DNA from: JBQLZQ01 sp052168355
Lineage (GTDB): Bacteria > Pseudomonadota > Alphaproteobacteria > DSM-16000 > Inquilinaceae
DNA length: 64,000 bases
Direction: 5' to 3'
Assembly: GCA_052168355.1 (NCBI GenBank)
Contig: JBQLZQ010000075.1
Span: 1 to 64,000, forward strand
Part shown: piece by piece, positions 1 through 8,588 of the stretch
How positions within the stretch are numbered: position 1 is the stretch's first letter
Layout of the letters: each line of letters starts with the position of its first letter
The notes under the pieces: model-generated
Told to the model about the DNA's origin: nothing
Seen by the model: the letters and a program-made list of their open reading frames with translations, nothing else
The model's database searches: none
Translations under genes and position numbers: made by a program

Positions 1-25
1 GCGTCAGTTCATACCGCTTGGCCAT
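1..25 (-). CDS. Transposase N-terminus (partial, off left edge)
   Basis: Only eight codons are visible, starting at the ATG complementary to 23-25 and reading MAKRYELT. That opening is typical of IS5-family DDE transposases (from memory of the family). A GGAGG lies about 6 bases upstream on the minus strand. With so few residues this is a weak call, and any protein beginning this way would look the same. Confidence 0.35.
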
Positions 26-106
26 CCATCAACCTCCAGACCGAGGAATCTGGAGATCCATGAATCACACATCAGCCCAATTTTGAATCCTGAATGTCGA
101 TTCAGC
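1..106 (-). mobile_element. End of an IS5-type insertion sequence (partial)
   Basis: The first ~106 bases look like the 5' end of an insertion sequence running off the left edge on the minus strand. Read on the minus strand there is a possible terminal repeat near 85-106, then a short leader, a Shine-Dalgarno-like GGAGG and an ATG at position 25. The encoded start resembles the N-terminus of IS5-family transposases. A CTAG at 107-110 would suit a target site. The outer boundary is a guess, because the other terminal repeat lies outside the window. Confidence 0.4.
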
Positions 107-133
107 CTAGGACAGCCGACGCCTTGGACTGGC

Positions 134-1288
134 TTATGCAAGGCTCCGAGGGGCTGGGCCCAAAAGCCGATAGCCGACCGGGGAGGGCGCGATGACCGGA
201 GCTGCCGGCGTATTCGCCGGCGACGCACCACCGGCCGCCGGCGGCTTCGCATCGACGGGCTCACCGCCGGTTGAACCGGGCGCTGATGCCCCGCCCGATG
301 CCGGGATCGGCACTGCTGGAGCGGTCGCTCCGCCCGCATCGGGGCCCGCCAGCGGCACCGCCGGTGCGCTGCCCCCGTCCAACGTTCCAGAAGCATCGCC
401 GGGTACCGCCGTGGCCATGGTTCCCGCCGGGCCGATCGATCCCGCGATGGTGGTCAAGTCGTCGTGTGCGACGCGGCCGATCAGGCTGTAGAGCAGTCCG
501 TCGCGCTGCCAAAACAGCACCGACCGTCCGCCGGCCTGCATGGCCAGGAACGCCGTATCGCTGGGCTCGCTGGCGGTGCTCACATACAAGGCCATCCAGG
601 CGCCGTCGACGTCCTCGTAGAGAAGCTGGGCGGTCGGTCCGCCGGGTACCGACAGGATGCGCCCGCCGATCAGGTCGAACCCGTACTCCGTAAGGTCCGG
701 AGGTTGAAGCGATGACAGGGCAAGGTTCGACGGCAGCGACGTGAAGATATCGGCACCCGGCTTCAACAGCCTGTCCATGGGCGCCAGATCCCCGGCCAGG
801 CGCAGATGAGCCGCAGCCACCGGGTCGCCCACATCCATCGCTCCCGGTACGGCCACAAGAGGCGTGGACGGGTCGGCCACGGTGACCGGCAATGTGTCGA
901 GAAGCGCGACCTCGTCCGTGGACCAATCATTGGAAGACAAGGGACCGATGCCGACCCAGACCACCCCGGCGACCGCCGCCGCCAACGACGCGGCGACCAG
1001 CCCCACACCCGAGCGGCCGCGCCAAGTCCGGCGCCCGACCGATTGCCTCAACTGGTCTTCCAACGTCTCCGTGCGCTCCGGCAGGTCGTCCGCCAGATAG
1101 CGGTCGAACACATCGTGCAGCCCTTGGATCTGTGCCCTATAGGCCCTGACCCGAGCCGCGTCCTCGGGATGCGCGGCAAGATGCGCCTCGACCCGACGCC
1201 GGTCGCCAAAATCCAGCGCGCCGTCGACATAGGCATGGATCATGTCGTCGGTGATGTCACCGGATTGGATGGAAGCAACGCTCTTCAT
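134..1288 (-). CDS. Membrane-anchored anti-sigma factor
   Basis: This 384-residue protein is encoded directly after, and overlapping by 4 bases, the ECF sigma gene, which is the usual arrangement for a cognate anti-sigma factor. Residues 10-60 form an anti-sigma-like helical domain (ITDDMIHAYVDGAL). It lacks the HxxxCxxC zinc motif of ZAS proteins. One membrane helix spans about residues 95-114. The extracytoplasmic part (115-290) shows no recognisable fold, and the C-terminal ~95 residues are low-complexity Pro/Ala/Gly. It presumably holds the sigma factor at the inner membrane until a signal is sensed outside. The insertion sequence ends just downstream, so the C-terminal end might have been altered by that insertion. 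Confidence 0.8.
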   Translation of the reverse strand: MKSVASIQSGDITDDMIHAYVDGALDFGDRRRVEAHLAAHPEDAARVRAYRAQIQGLHDVFDRYLADDLPERTETLEDQLRQSVGRRTWRGRSGVGLVAASLAAAVAGVVWVGIGPLSSNDWSTDEVALLDTLPVTVADPSTPLVAVPGAMDVGDPVAAAHLRLAGDLAPMDRLLKPGADIFTSLPSNLALSSLQPPDLTEYGFDLIGGRILSVPGGPTAQLLYEDVDGAWMALYVSTASEPSDTAFLAMQAGGRSVLFWQRDGLLYSLIGRVAHDDLTTIAGSIGPAGTMATAVPGDASGTLDGGSAPAVPLAGPDAGGATAPAVPIPASGGASAPGSTGGEPVDAKPPAAGGASPANTPAAPVIAPSPVGYRLLGPAPRSLA

Positions 1289-1878
1289 TTCACCCTACGC
1301 AACCTTTTGCTCGTTTCGCCGGCCATCAGGTGACGCAATGCTTCGCGCCCCCGGCTGATCCGTGACATGACCGTTCCGATCGGGACCGCCAGAACGTCCG
1401 CGGTCTCCTTGTAGCTCAGCCCTTCCAGCCCAACGAGCAACAGCACTTCGCGCTGTTGCTCGGGCAGTTTTCCCAGGGCCTCGACCAGTTCGCGATTTTC
1501 CAACCTCGCCAGCTGGGTCGGGGGTTGAGAAAGCTGGTTGGAAAGGTCGTCGATCGAGACCTGTTCCCCTTCGCGGTACTTCTTCTTGAGCTGATCGGCC
1601 CGTAAATTGTGAAGAATCGTAAAGAGGTATGCGCGCATATTGCGAATACTGTGCCAGGAACTCGATCGCGCGATGGCGCGCGCCAGGCTTTCCTGCACCA
1701 GATCGTCGGCTTGGGTCGGGTCGCCGACCAGCGCCATTGCGTATCGCCTCAAGGCACGAACCTGCCCCGAAAGCGCATCCTCGAAGGTGTCCACCAGCGG
1801 TACTGCTCCCCATTCCTTGGTCAGGCGGCCCCGGTTCCGGATCGTTTTGACCGTGCCTGTCACGGGATCCGGAGTCAC
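1285..1878 (-). CDS. ECF-type RNA polymerase sigma factor
   Basis: This 197-residue ECF sigma-70 protein starts with GTG at 1878. Region 2 lies at about residues 30-98, with ADDLVQESLARA in region 2.1/2.2 and the -10-recognition helix around NMRAYLFTILHN. Region 4 lies at about 132-185 (LPEQQREVLLLVGLEGLSYKE, then a helix-turn-helix ending in SRISRGREALR). It carries a ~25-residue N-terminal extension before region 2. The stop overlaps the anti-sigma start (ATGA). A GGAATA...GGTCTCTG element sits just upstream, and the same element precedes the PRC-barrel gene, which suggests autoregulation and a small regulon. The ECF subgroup was not determined. Confidence 0.93.
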   Translation of the reverse strand: MTPDPVTGTVKTIRNRGRLTKEWGAVPLVDTFEDALSGQVRALRRYAMALVGDPTQADDLVQESLARAIARSSSWHSIRNMRAYLFTILHNLRADQLKKKYREGEQVSIDDLSNQLSQPPTQLARLENRELVEALGKLPEQQREVLLLVGLEGLSYKETADVLAVPIGTVMSRISRGREALRHLMAGETSKRLRRVK

Positions 1879-1893
1879 CTTGGCCCATCCTAA

Positions 1894-1923
1894 CAGAGAC
1901 CGTGGCCCCGGCGAGTTTATTCC
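1894..1923 (-). promoter_or_regulatory. Putative ECF promoter of the sigma/anti-sigma operon
   Basis: On the minus strand GGAATA (1923-1918) is followed after 16 bases by GGTCTCTG (1901-1894), 15 bases before the GTG start. The same two blocks, 15 bases apart, occur upstream of the neighbouring PRC-barrel gene. A GGAA-type -35 and a GTC-type -10 are common in ECF promoters. Assignment to this sigma factor is inference. Confidence 0.5.
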
Positions 1924-1998
1924 AAATAATCGACGTGTCGGGCGATCGCGACTCCCAGCGCCGTGGACCGTCGACGATGCGGCTGGGACTCGGCATGG

Positions 1999-2421
1999 CT
2001 ACAGGTCCCCGTCCGCCTGGGCTTGCCTTAGGGAGACCATGGGCCCTTCATCCGTCTCCACGGCTTCTTGCCGGTCGGCCAGATCGTCCCGCGTCAAACC
2101 GGGGGCGTTGACGATCCGTGCGTCGGGGTCATAGGTGACCTCGCCCCAATTCAAGCTGACCTCCTTGCCCCCAAGGCCAAGAAAGCTGCGGCGGGCGACG
2201 ATGACCTGCACCGGTTCCTCGGTTCGACGATCGACGATGACGTCGGTCACGGTACCGATATTCTCGCTTTCCGCGCCCCAGACCGGCTTGTCGAGGAAGA
2301 CATCCGGCGACGGCTGGTCGTCGGCGTCCTGGGCACCGGCGCCGGATGTCGCAAAAGCCAGGCAAAGGGGCAGCGTCGCGCTCAAGGCCAGTCTTCTCAC
2401 GTCGCGGAACACATCTCTCAT
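1999..2421 (-). CDS. Exported PRC-barrel domain protein
   Basis: This 140-residue protein has a signal peptide of about 30 residues (positively charged start, LALSATLPLCLAFA core, AGA|QD cleavage). A PRC-barrel fold follows at about 38-115 (VWGAESENIGTVTDVIVD and VIVARRSFLGLGGKEVSL are typical strands). The tail is acidic. PRC-barrel proteins of this exported type are often part of alphaproteobacterial envelope or stress regulons, but their molecular role is unclear. It lies next to the sigma operon on the same strand and carries the same promoter-like element, so it is the best candidate target of that sigma factor. Confidence 0.85.
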   Translation of the reverse strand: MRDVFRDVRRLALSATLPLCLAFATSGAGAQDADDQPSPDVFLDKPVWGAESENIGTVTDVIVDRRTEEPVQVIVARRSFLGLGGKEVSLNWGEVTYDPDARIVNAPGLTRDDLADRQEAVETDEGPMVSLRQAQADGDL

Positions 2422-2463
2422 CTGAACTCACGGCACCGGTTTGAAACAAATACGCCTTGAATG

Positions 2464-2492
2464 CAGAGACCGCCTCGAAGCCGAAATATTCC
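2464..2492 (-). promoter_or_regulatory. Putative ECF promoter of the PRC-barrel gene
   Basis: On the minus strand GGAATA (2492-2487) and GGTCTCTG (2471-2464) are separated by 15 bases, matching the pair found before the sigma gene. The element ends 42 bases upstream of the ATG. Two copies of a 14-base bipartite motif within 600 bases, both correctly oriented, make chance less likely but do not prove function. Confidence 0.5.
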
Positions 2493-2597
2493 GACAGGAA
2501 TTATTTCCCCGGACCGTTGGAATTTGCGAGATAGGAGCGACAGATAGGGCTTGGCGCCGTCGGAGCGTCCAGGCCGCGATCCCAGGGAGCCGAACCC

Positions 2598-4532
2598 ATG
2601 CTTGCCGTATGCTACTATCCCGAGCACTGGCCCGAAGAAATGTGGGCCGACGATGCGCGGCGGATGGCCGATCTGGGCATCCGCCACGTTCGCATCGCGG
2701 AGTTCGCCTGGGGCCGGATCGAACCCGAACCCGACCGGTTCGACTGGGCATGGCTGGACCGCGCGGTGGAGACCCTGGCACATGCCGGGCTGAAGATCGT
2801 CATGTGCACGCCGACGGCGACGCCGCCCAAATGGCTGGTGGACCGCCATCCCGACATTCTGCCGGTGGATGCGCAGGGGCGGCCGCGCCGGTTCGGTTCG
2901 CGCCGGCACTATTGCTTTTCCAGCCCGACATTCCGGGCCGAAAGCGCCCGCATCACCGAACGGGTCGCGCAGCGCTACGGCACTCACGATGCCGTCGCCG
3001 GCTGGCAGACCGACAACGAATACGGCTGCCACGATACCGTTCTCAGCTATTCGGAGGCCGCGCTGCAGGGGTTTCGCGGTTGGCTGACCCGCCGCTATGG
3101 CGATATCGCCGCCCTCAACGCGGCGTGGGGCAACGGCTTTTGGAGCATGGAGTATGGCGACTGGACGGAAATCGACCTGCCCCAGATGACGGTGACGGAG
3201 GCCAGCCCGGCCCACCGGCTCGACTTCCGGCGCTATTCCTCCGCCATGGTCGATCGTTTCAACCGGGCCCAGGTGGACATCATCCGGCGGCTGTCGCCGG
3301 GGCGCTGGGTGACCCACAATTTCATGGGCCGGTTTCTGGACTTCGACCATTTCGCGGTGGCCGAAAGCCTGGACCTGGCCAGCTGGGACAGCTACCCGCT
3401 GGGGTTCACCGACACGTTCGGCTTCGACGCGGCGGTGGCCCGTCGATACGCAACCACCGGCCATCCCGATATCGCGGCCTTTCATCACGACCTCTATCGC
3501 GGTGTCGGGTGCGGCCGGTTCTGGGTGATGGAACAGCAGCCGGGGCCGGTCAACTGGGCCGCCTGGAACCCGGCGCCGGCACCCGGCATGGTGCGGCAAT
3601 GGACCTGGGAGGCGCTGGCCCACGGGGCCGAAACCGTGTCCTATTTCCGCTGGCGTCAGGCGCCTTTCGCGCAGGAACAGATGCATGCCGGGCTCAACCG
3701 GCCCGACAATACGCTCGATACCGGCGGCGAGGAAGCGGCCCAGGTGGCACGGGAGCTGGACGGGCTGACGCTGCCGGACACCGTGCCGGCGCCGGTGGCC
3801 CTGATCTTCGACTACGAGGCGGCGTGGATCCTGGACATCCAGCCCCAGGGCGCGGACTTCTCCTATCTGACGCTGGCCTATGACTGGTACGGGGCGCTGC
3901 GCCGGCAGGGTCTCGATGTCGATATCGTGCGGCCGGGCCAGCCGCTGGACGGCTACGCCATGGCCGTCGCTCCCAGCCTGCCGCTGATCCGGCCCAAGAC
4001 GCTGGCGGCCTTGCGCGCCTTCACCGGTCCCACCCTGTTCGGCCCGCGCACCGGATCCAAGACCGAGAGCTTCCAGATCCCCGACGCCCTGCCGCCGGGA
4101 CCTCTGCGCTCGCTGCTGCCGCTGACGGTGACGCGGGTGGAAAGCCTGCGGCCCGGTCTGGAACGGGCCGTGACCTGGGGCAATAGCCGGTTCGCCGCAA
4201 CCCGCTGGGTTGAGCGGCTGGAAACCGAGAGCGAGGCCCTGGCCCGGTTCGAGGACGGGTCGCCGGCCCTGGTCGCCGCCGACAACCGCTACTACCTGGC
4301 CTGCTGGCCCGACGAGGCGCTGCTGGACGCGGTTGTCGCCACGGTCGCCGAACGCGCGGACCTGGCCCTGACGCCGCTGCCCGAGGGCGTGCGCCTCCGC
4401 CGGCGGGGGGCCTTGCGCTTTGCCTTCAACCGGTCGCCGGAGACGGTCGACGTGCCGGCCCCCGCCGGCGCCGGCTTCGTGCTGGGCGACCGCCGCCTGC
4501 CACCCCAGGGCGTGTCGATCTGGCGGGAATAG
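2598..4532 (+). CDS. GH42 beta-galactosidase
   Basis: This 644-residue protein has no signal peptide, so it is cytoplasmic. It hydrolyses terminal beta-galactosides taken up as oligosaccharides. The GH42 TIM barrel starts with CYYPEHWPEE. The acid/base is Glu141 in QTDNEYG and the nucleophile is Glu312 in WVMEQQPG, the same positions as in the well-studied Thermus enzyme. TASYFRWRQ-like barrel residues (SYFRWRQAP) follow, then the trimerisation domain (from about 395) and a small beta domain. A GGGAGCC ribosome-binding sequence precedes the ATG. It is co-directional with the VWA gene and convergent with the kinase/GH36/ABC operon, which completes a galactoside-utilisation block. Which linkage it prefers cannot be read from the sequence. 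Confidence 0.95.
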   Translation: MLAVCYYPEHWPEEMWADDARRMADLGIRHVRIAEFAWGRIEPEPDRFDWAWLDRAVETLAHAGLKIVMCTPTATPPKWLVDRHPDILPVDAQGRPRRFGSRRHYCFSSPTFRAESARITERVAQRYGTHDAVAGWQTDNEYGCHDTVLSYSEAALQGFRGWLTRRYGDIAALNAAWGNGFWSMEYGDWTEIDLPQMTVTEASPAHRLDFRRYSSAMVDRFNRAQVDIIRRLSPGRWVTHNFMGRFLDFDHFAVAESLDLASWDSYPLGFTDTFGFDAAVARRYATTGHPDIAAFHHDLYRGVGCGRFWVMEQQPGPVNWAAWNPAPAPGMVRQWTWEALAHGAETVSYFRWRQAPFAQEQMHAGLNRPDNTLDTGGEEAAQVARELDGLTLPDTVPAPVALIFDYEAAWILDIQPQGADFSYLTLAYDWYGALRRQGLDVDIVRPGQPLDGYAMAVAPSLPLIRPKTLAALRAFTGPTLFGPRTGSKTESFQIPDALPPGPLRSLLPLTVTRVESLRPGLERAVTWGNSRFAATRWVERLETESEALARFEDGSPALVAADNRYYLACWPDEALLDAVVATVAERADLALTPLPEGVRLRRRGALRFAFNRSPETVDVPAPAGAGFVLGDRRLPPQGVSIWRE

Positions 4533-4662
4533 GGGAGCCCGGAAACGGGCACGCACGGGCTTGCCTGCGCACGGTCTCTGCCCCATCTCCCTTGTACCAA
4601 TGGACCTTGCCGGCGGCTTCGGGCGATGGCTGGGACGTGAACTCATGGAAGGGAGACGCTCC

Positions 4663-5394
4663 ATGCGACGCCTGGTCACCCTGCTTGCGGTCGTATTTCT
4701 GTCCGGCCCCGCCTGGGCGCAGCAGGCGGTCGATGTCGAGCTGGTGCTGGCCGCCGACGGGTCGGGATCGATCACCGAGGAGGAGATGCGGCTGCAGCGG
4801 GAAGGCTACGCCGCCGCCATTTCCGATCCGCGCGTGCTGGATGCCATTCAATCGGGTTTTCTGGGCCGCATCGCGGTGGCCTATGTCGAATGGGGCAGCG
4901 CCCAGTCTCAGCACACCATCGTCGACTGGACCATCGTCGAAGACGCCGCCTCGGCGGCGGCGTTCGCCGACGCGCTGATCACGCGGCCCCGCCAGGCGAC
5001 GGGCTGGAATTCGATCAGCAACGCCATCCACTATGCCGCCGAGATGATCCGCGCCAACGATATCGACGGCACCCGGGCGGTCATCGACGTGTCGGCCGAT
5101 TCCGGCCAGTATGGCGGTCTGCCGATCCACGCGGTGCGCGACCGAACGGTGATGGACGGCATGACCATCAACGGGCTGGCCATCAAGAACCGCGGCGGCA
5201 GCGGCGGGTCGACCCCGACCGGCATGCCCCTGGACGAGCATTTCCGGCGCGACGTCATCGGCGGCGCGGGCGCCTTTGTCATGGTCGCCGACGACGAGAC
5301 CAGTTTCGCCGACGCGGTCCTGAACAAGCTGCTGCTGGAAATCGCCTCCCCCGACTGGCCCGGCCGCCACGCCGCGTTGGAAGGGGATGAATAG
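4663..5394 (+). CDS. Exported DUF1194 / VWA-like protein
   Basis: This 243-residue protein has a clear signal peptide (RRLVTLLAVVFLSGPAWA|QQ). The ATG at 4663 was chosen because GGAAGGGAG sits 8 bases upstream and it begins right at the signal peptide. The rest matches the DUF1194 family, a von Willebrand A-like fold: a MIDAS-type DGSGS near residue 36, then TGWNSISNAIHYAAEMI and RAVIDVSADSGQYGG. It probably binds metal and a protein partner in the periplasm, but no function is established for the family. It follows the beta-galactosidase gene by 130 bases, with no obvious metabolic link to it. Confidence 0.85.
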   Translation: MRRLVTLLAVVFLSGPAWAQQAVDVELVLAADGSGSITEEEMRLQREGYAAAISDPRVLDAIQSGFLGRIAVAYVEWGSAQSQHTIVDWTIVEDAASAAAFADALITRPRQATGWNSISNAIHYAAEMIRANDIDGTRAVIDVSADSGQYGGLPIHAVRDRTVMDGMTINGLAIKNRGGSGGSTPTGMPLDEHFRRDVIGGAGAFVMVADDETSFADAVLNKLLLEIASPDWPGRHAALEGDE

Positions 5395-5408
5395 GCACGG
5401 GGTTCGCC

Positions 5409-6308
5409 TCAGCTGCGCGTCACCCGGTCGGTGTCGGGATAGCGCGCGACGGCGGGCGCGCCATCCGTCTTGCCGGCGTCTTCGGCGGGCGGGAAGGTCG
5501 ATCCCGAATGCGCGACGGCAAGCGCCCCCCACCGCGCCGCCAGCGCCAGGCACGCCTCCATCGGCCACCGCCGCGCCGTGCCGTGCACCAGGCCGGCGGC
5601 AAAGGCATCGCCGGCGCCGGTGGCATCCACCACGGTCGCGGTCTCGGCCGGAACGTGAAGCCGCGTCTTGCCGTCGGTGGCGAAGGCGCCATCGGTGCCC
5701 TGGGTGACCACCAGCCAGCCCGGCGCGAAACCCCGGTCGCGCAGGGCCGCCCAGGGGTCGTCCGAGTCCGGACCGGAGAAGTGATCCCGCGATGCGACGA
5801 TGATCGACGCCGCGCCGATGGTGTCGGCGCCCTTGAACTGGCAGACGATCGGGATTTCGGCCGCCAGAAGACGCGCGATGACGTCTTGGGACAGCGGCCA
5901 GCGCGAGCCGACATAGGCGCAGGCCGCGCCATGTACGGCGACGTCAGGCCAAGTCGGGCCCGACCGGGTATGGCCCAGGCTGACGATGGTGCGCTCGCCG
6001 GTCGGGTCTATCAGGATCAGGCACGATGGCGTGTCGCCGTGCATGCGGCCGACGGCGCCGCTGTCCCAATTCCAGGGGCAGGCCTCGATCTGCCGCAAAA
6101 GGGCATCGCCGATGACGTCTGACCCGACAAAGCCGATCAGGCGCACCCGGTTGCCGGCGACGGCCAGGGCGCTGCCGGCATTGGCGGCCGCGCCCCCCAG
6201 ACGCAGGCCCAGATCGACGCCGCTGAGCTCCCGCCCGGGGCCGATCCCCTGATCCAGCCTGATCACCCGGTCGGCGTTGATGTTGCCGAAGACGAGGATC
6301 TCCGTCAT
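5409..6308 (-). CDS. PfkB-family sugar kinase
   Basis: This 299-residue cytoplasmic kinase of the ribokinase/PfkB family phosphorylates a sugar with ATP. The N-terminal signature is FGNINADRV with the glycine pair RLGGAAANAG at 36-45. The C-terminal signature is DATGAGDAF with catalytic Asp234. It lies 17 bases after the alpha-galactosidase gene on the same strand, so it is the last gene of that operon. The position suggests it phosphorylates a product of galactoside hydrolysis or a further keto-sugar. The family cannot be narrowed to galactose, tagatose or ribose from motifs alone. Confidence 0.85.
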   Translation of the reverse strand: MTEILVFGNINADRVIRLDQGIGPGRELSGVDLGLRLGGAAANAGSALAVAGNRVRLIGFVGSDVIGDALLRQIEACPWNWDSGAVGRMHGDTPSCLILIDPTGERTIVSLGHTRSGPTWPDVAVHGAACAYVGSRWPLSQDVIARLLAAEIPIVCQFKGADTIGAASIIVASRDHFSGPDSDDPWAALRDRGFAPGWLVVTQGTDGAFATDGKTRLHVPAETATVVDATGAGDAFAAGLVHGTARRWPMEACLALAARWGALAVAHSGSTFPPAEDAGKTDGAPAVARYPDTDRVTRS

Positions 6309-6325
6309 GCGGGCCGCGTGTTCAT

Positions 6326-8491
6326 TCAGGCCGCATCGGTCGCGACCGCGTGCATCACCAGTGCCGAGGCCGGCCACAGCGGCGGCGGCTGAAACCCCGA
6401 TCGCGTCAGCAGCGCGCCGGGCAGTACGACGCCGCCATCCTCCGCCAGCGCGGCGTGCATCGGCGTGCCGATCGGGCACCCCAGCGGCGGGGGCGCCGGC
6501 AGGGTCAGCCGGTAGGTGCGGGCGGGGTCGAGCCCGGGCAGCCGCACCGTCGGCGGGGTGCGCCAGGCGCTGGTCGTCAACTGCGCGATGCAGAACAGGC
6601 CTTCGCCGGCGTCGGGCCGCACCGTGCCATAGGTCAGGCGGCTCTCGTCCGGATCGTCGGCGTAGACCCTTTGTCCGCTGTGAAGAAGATCCCGGAACCG
6701 CTTGTGGAGCGTGATAAACCCGGTCAGCTCCGTCCGGTGCGCCCGGTCCAGCGTTCGCAGGTCCAGCTCCATGCCCATGTGGCCGAACAGCGCGGTGGTG
6801 GCCCGGAAGGCGAGGGTCAGGCGGCGGCCCGTCGTGTGACTCTGCGGCGGGCCGACATGGGCGCCCATCAGTTCCGGCGGAAAGAAGCGGGAGAAACCGC
6901 GCTGGATCGTCTGGCGTTCCAGCGCGTCGTTGCAGTCGCTGGGCCAGATGCGATGGGTGCGGCTGAGGATGCCGAGATCGGCCCTGGCGCCGCCCGACGA
7001 ACAGCTTTCGATCTCGACATGGGGATGATCGGCGCGCAGCCGGTCGATCAGGGCGTAGACGGCCCGCGTCTGCCGCCCCACCGCCGCCCGGCCCGACACC
7101 GTTCCCGGGGCCAGGTCGCGGTTCATGTCCCACTTCAGATAGTCGATCCGGTTGTGCTGCAGCAGCGCGTCGAGGGCGACGTGGATGTGGGCGAACGCCT
7201 CCGGGTTGGTGAGGTCGAGCACAAGCTGATGCCGGCCGGTCGGTCGCGGCAACGGGTCGGCGTGCAGCGCCCAATCCGGATGGGCGCGGTAGAGGTCGCT
7301 GTCCGGGTTGACCATCTCCGGCTCGACCCACAGACCGAAGCTCATCCCCAGGCCGCGCACATGGTCGATCAGCGGCGTCAGCCCGTCGGGCCATTTGCGG
7401 TGATCGGGCGTCCAGTCGCCGAGCGACGAGGTATCGTCGTCGCGGTCGCCGAACCAGCCGTCGTCCAGGACGAACCGTTCCGCCCCAACCTCCGCCGCGA
7501 CATCGGCAAGATCCGACAACGTCTTCAGATCGTGATGAAAATAGACCGCCTCCCAACTGTTGAAGGTGACCGGGCGGGGGGCCATGACGCCGTTCGGCCA
7601 GACCAGCACGCGGCGCCGGACGAAGCGGTGAAAAGCGTCGGACAGGCCGTTGAGGCCATGCTCGGAGAATGCGGCATACAGGATCGGCGTATCGTAGCGC
7701 TCGTCGCTCTCCAGAACGATCTCGCCGGGCATCGGCAGCTCTCCGGCCTGCACCAGGCGCGCGCCTTCGACATCGGTCTCCACCGCCAGCCGGTGGTTGC
7801 CGCTCCAGCCCAGATGAAAGCCGTAGACCGCGCCCCGCGTTTCGCCAAAGCCGGCCTGCCCGGCGATCAGTCCGGGAAACGCATCGTGGGAGGTGCGGCC
7901 CCGCCGGTTTTCGCGCCCGGCGATGCCCTGGCCCAGAACGATGCGGCGCTCGTGGAACTCGCGGTTCCATTGACCGTCGAAGACCAGGGCCTCGGCGGCG
8001 TCCAGCGGCAGCGGCAACGTCCCGGCGGCCAGCCAGTCGAGCCGGTAGGGGTGGGGCCCGCGATTGTGCAGCGCGCTGCGGAGCGACAGCACGCCGGTCT
8101 GCGGATCGATGGCGACATGGACCTCCAGCCCCAGGCCCGCCGCCGCGTCGTCGAGCGCGAGAACGACGCCGTCTGCCTCCCGCGTCAGATGGGTCAGGAC
8201 CAGGGCGGTGACCGACCGTCCGTCGGCGCACGATCCCGAAAGAGCCGGCGCGCCCAGCCGGTCGAACCCCGCCAACGGGACCAGCGTCGGCGGCGTGTCG
8301 GCGTCCAGCGCGTTGCGCGGCACCGGCCGGGCCTGTGCGTCGCAAAATGTCTCGAGGTCGGTATCGGCCGGCAGGGACGAGCCCCAATAGGCGCATCGCG
8401 GCACGCCATCGCCACGCGCGTCCACCACAAAGGTGGAGTGCGGTCCGTCGAGACGGATCAGCCGGTCCGGGCCTGTGTGACGGTTGGGCAT
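6326..8491 (-). CDS. GH36 alpha-galactosidase
   Basis: This 721-residue cytoplasmic enzyme hydrolyses alpha-galactosides such as melibiose or raffinose. An N-terminal beta-supersandwich (about 1-300) precedes the TIM barrel, which begins at PVTFNSWEAVYF. The nucleophile is Asp455 in YLKWDMNR and the acid/base is Asp519 in IWPSDCNDALER. GDWTPDHRKWPDG and LWVEPEMVNPDSDLY are typical of bacterial tetrameric GH36 enzymes. It precedes the kinase gene and follows the ABC permease genes. A strong hairpin between permease and GH36 may lower its expression relative to the transporter or mark a second transcript. Confidence 0.95.
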   Translation of the reverse strand: MPNRHTGPDRLIRLDGPHSTFVVDARGDGVPRCAYWGSSLPADTDLETFCDAQARPVPRNALDADTPPTLVPLAGFDRLGAPALSGSCADGRSVTALVLTHLTREADGVVLALDDAAAGLGLEVHVAIDPQTGVLSLRSALHNRGPHPYRLDWLAAGTLPLPLDAAEALVFDGQWNREFHERRIVLGQGIAGRENRRGRTSHDAFPGLIAGQAGFGETRGAVYGFHLGWSGNHRLAVETDVEGARLVQAGELPMPGEIVLESDERYDTPILYAAFSEHGLNGLSDAFHRFVRRRVLVWPNGVMAPRPVTFNSWEAVYFHHDLKTLSDLADVAAEVGAERFVLDDGWFGDRDDDTSSLGDWTPDHRKWPDGLTPLIDHVRGLGMSFGLWVEPEMVNPDSDLYRAHPDWALHADPLPRPTGRHQLVLDLTNPEAFAHIHVALDALLQHNRIDYLKWDMNRDLAPGTVSGRAAVGRQTRAVYALIDRLRADHPHVEIESCSSGGARADLGILSRTHRIWPSDCNDALERQTIQRGFSRFFPPELMGAHVGPPQSHTTGRRLTLAFRATTALFGHMGMELDLRTLDRAHRTELTGFITLHKRFRDLLHSGQRVYADDPDESRLTYGTVRPDAGEGLFCIAQLTTSAWRTPPTVRLPGLDPARTYRLTLPAPPPLGCPIGTPMHAALAEDGGVVLPGALLTRSGFQPPPLWPASALVMHAVATDAA

Positions 8492-8506
8492 GGTCTGCGT
8501 CGATGC

Positions 8507-8535
8507 AAAAGAGGCGGTGCTCCAGGCCGCCTCTT
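8507..8535 (-). terminator. Stem-loop terminator/attenuator between ABC permease and GH36 genes
   Basis: A perfect 9-base stem, AAGAGGCGG (8509-8517) with CCGCCTCTT (8527-8535), closes a 9-base loop. On the minus strand the stem runs into TTTT. It sits in the 97-base gap between the permease and alpha-galactosidase genes, where partial termination would favour the transporter genes. Confidence 0.6.
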
Positions 8536-8588
8536 ACCACCGACCCGATGGGAAGCGCCAGTGGCGGCGTGGACACGGCGCCGGCTTG

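Noticed and set aside
4573..4580. A further GGTCTCTG like the putative ECF -10
   Set aside because: No GGAATA occurs 15-16 bases upstream (nearest is ~41 bases away), so it is probably chance.
2418..4775. 785-residue minus-strand frame antisense to the beta-galactosidase
   Set aside because: It is a GC-driven shadow: low-complexity Arg/Gln/Gly/Pro composition, no family motifs, and the GH42 gene on the other strand has full catalytic motifs.
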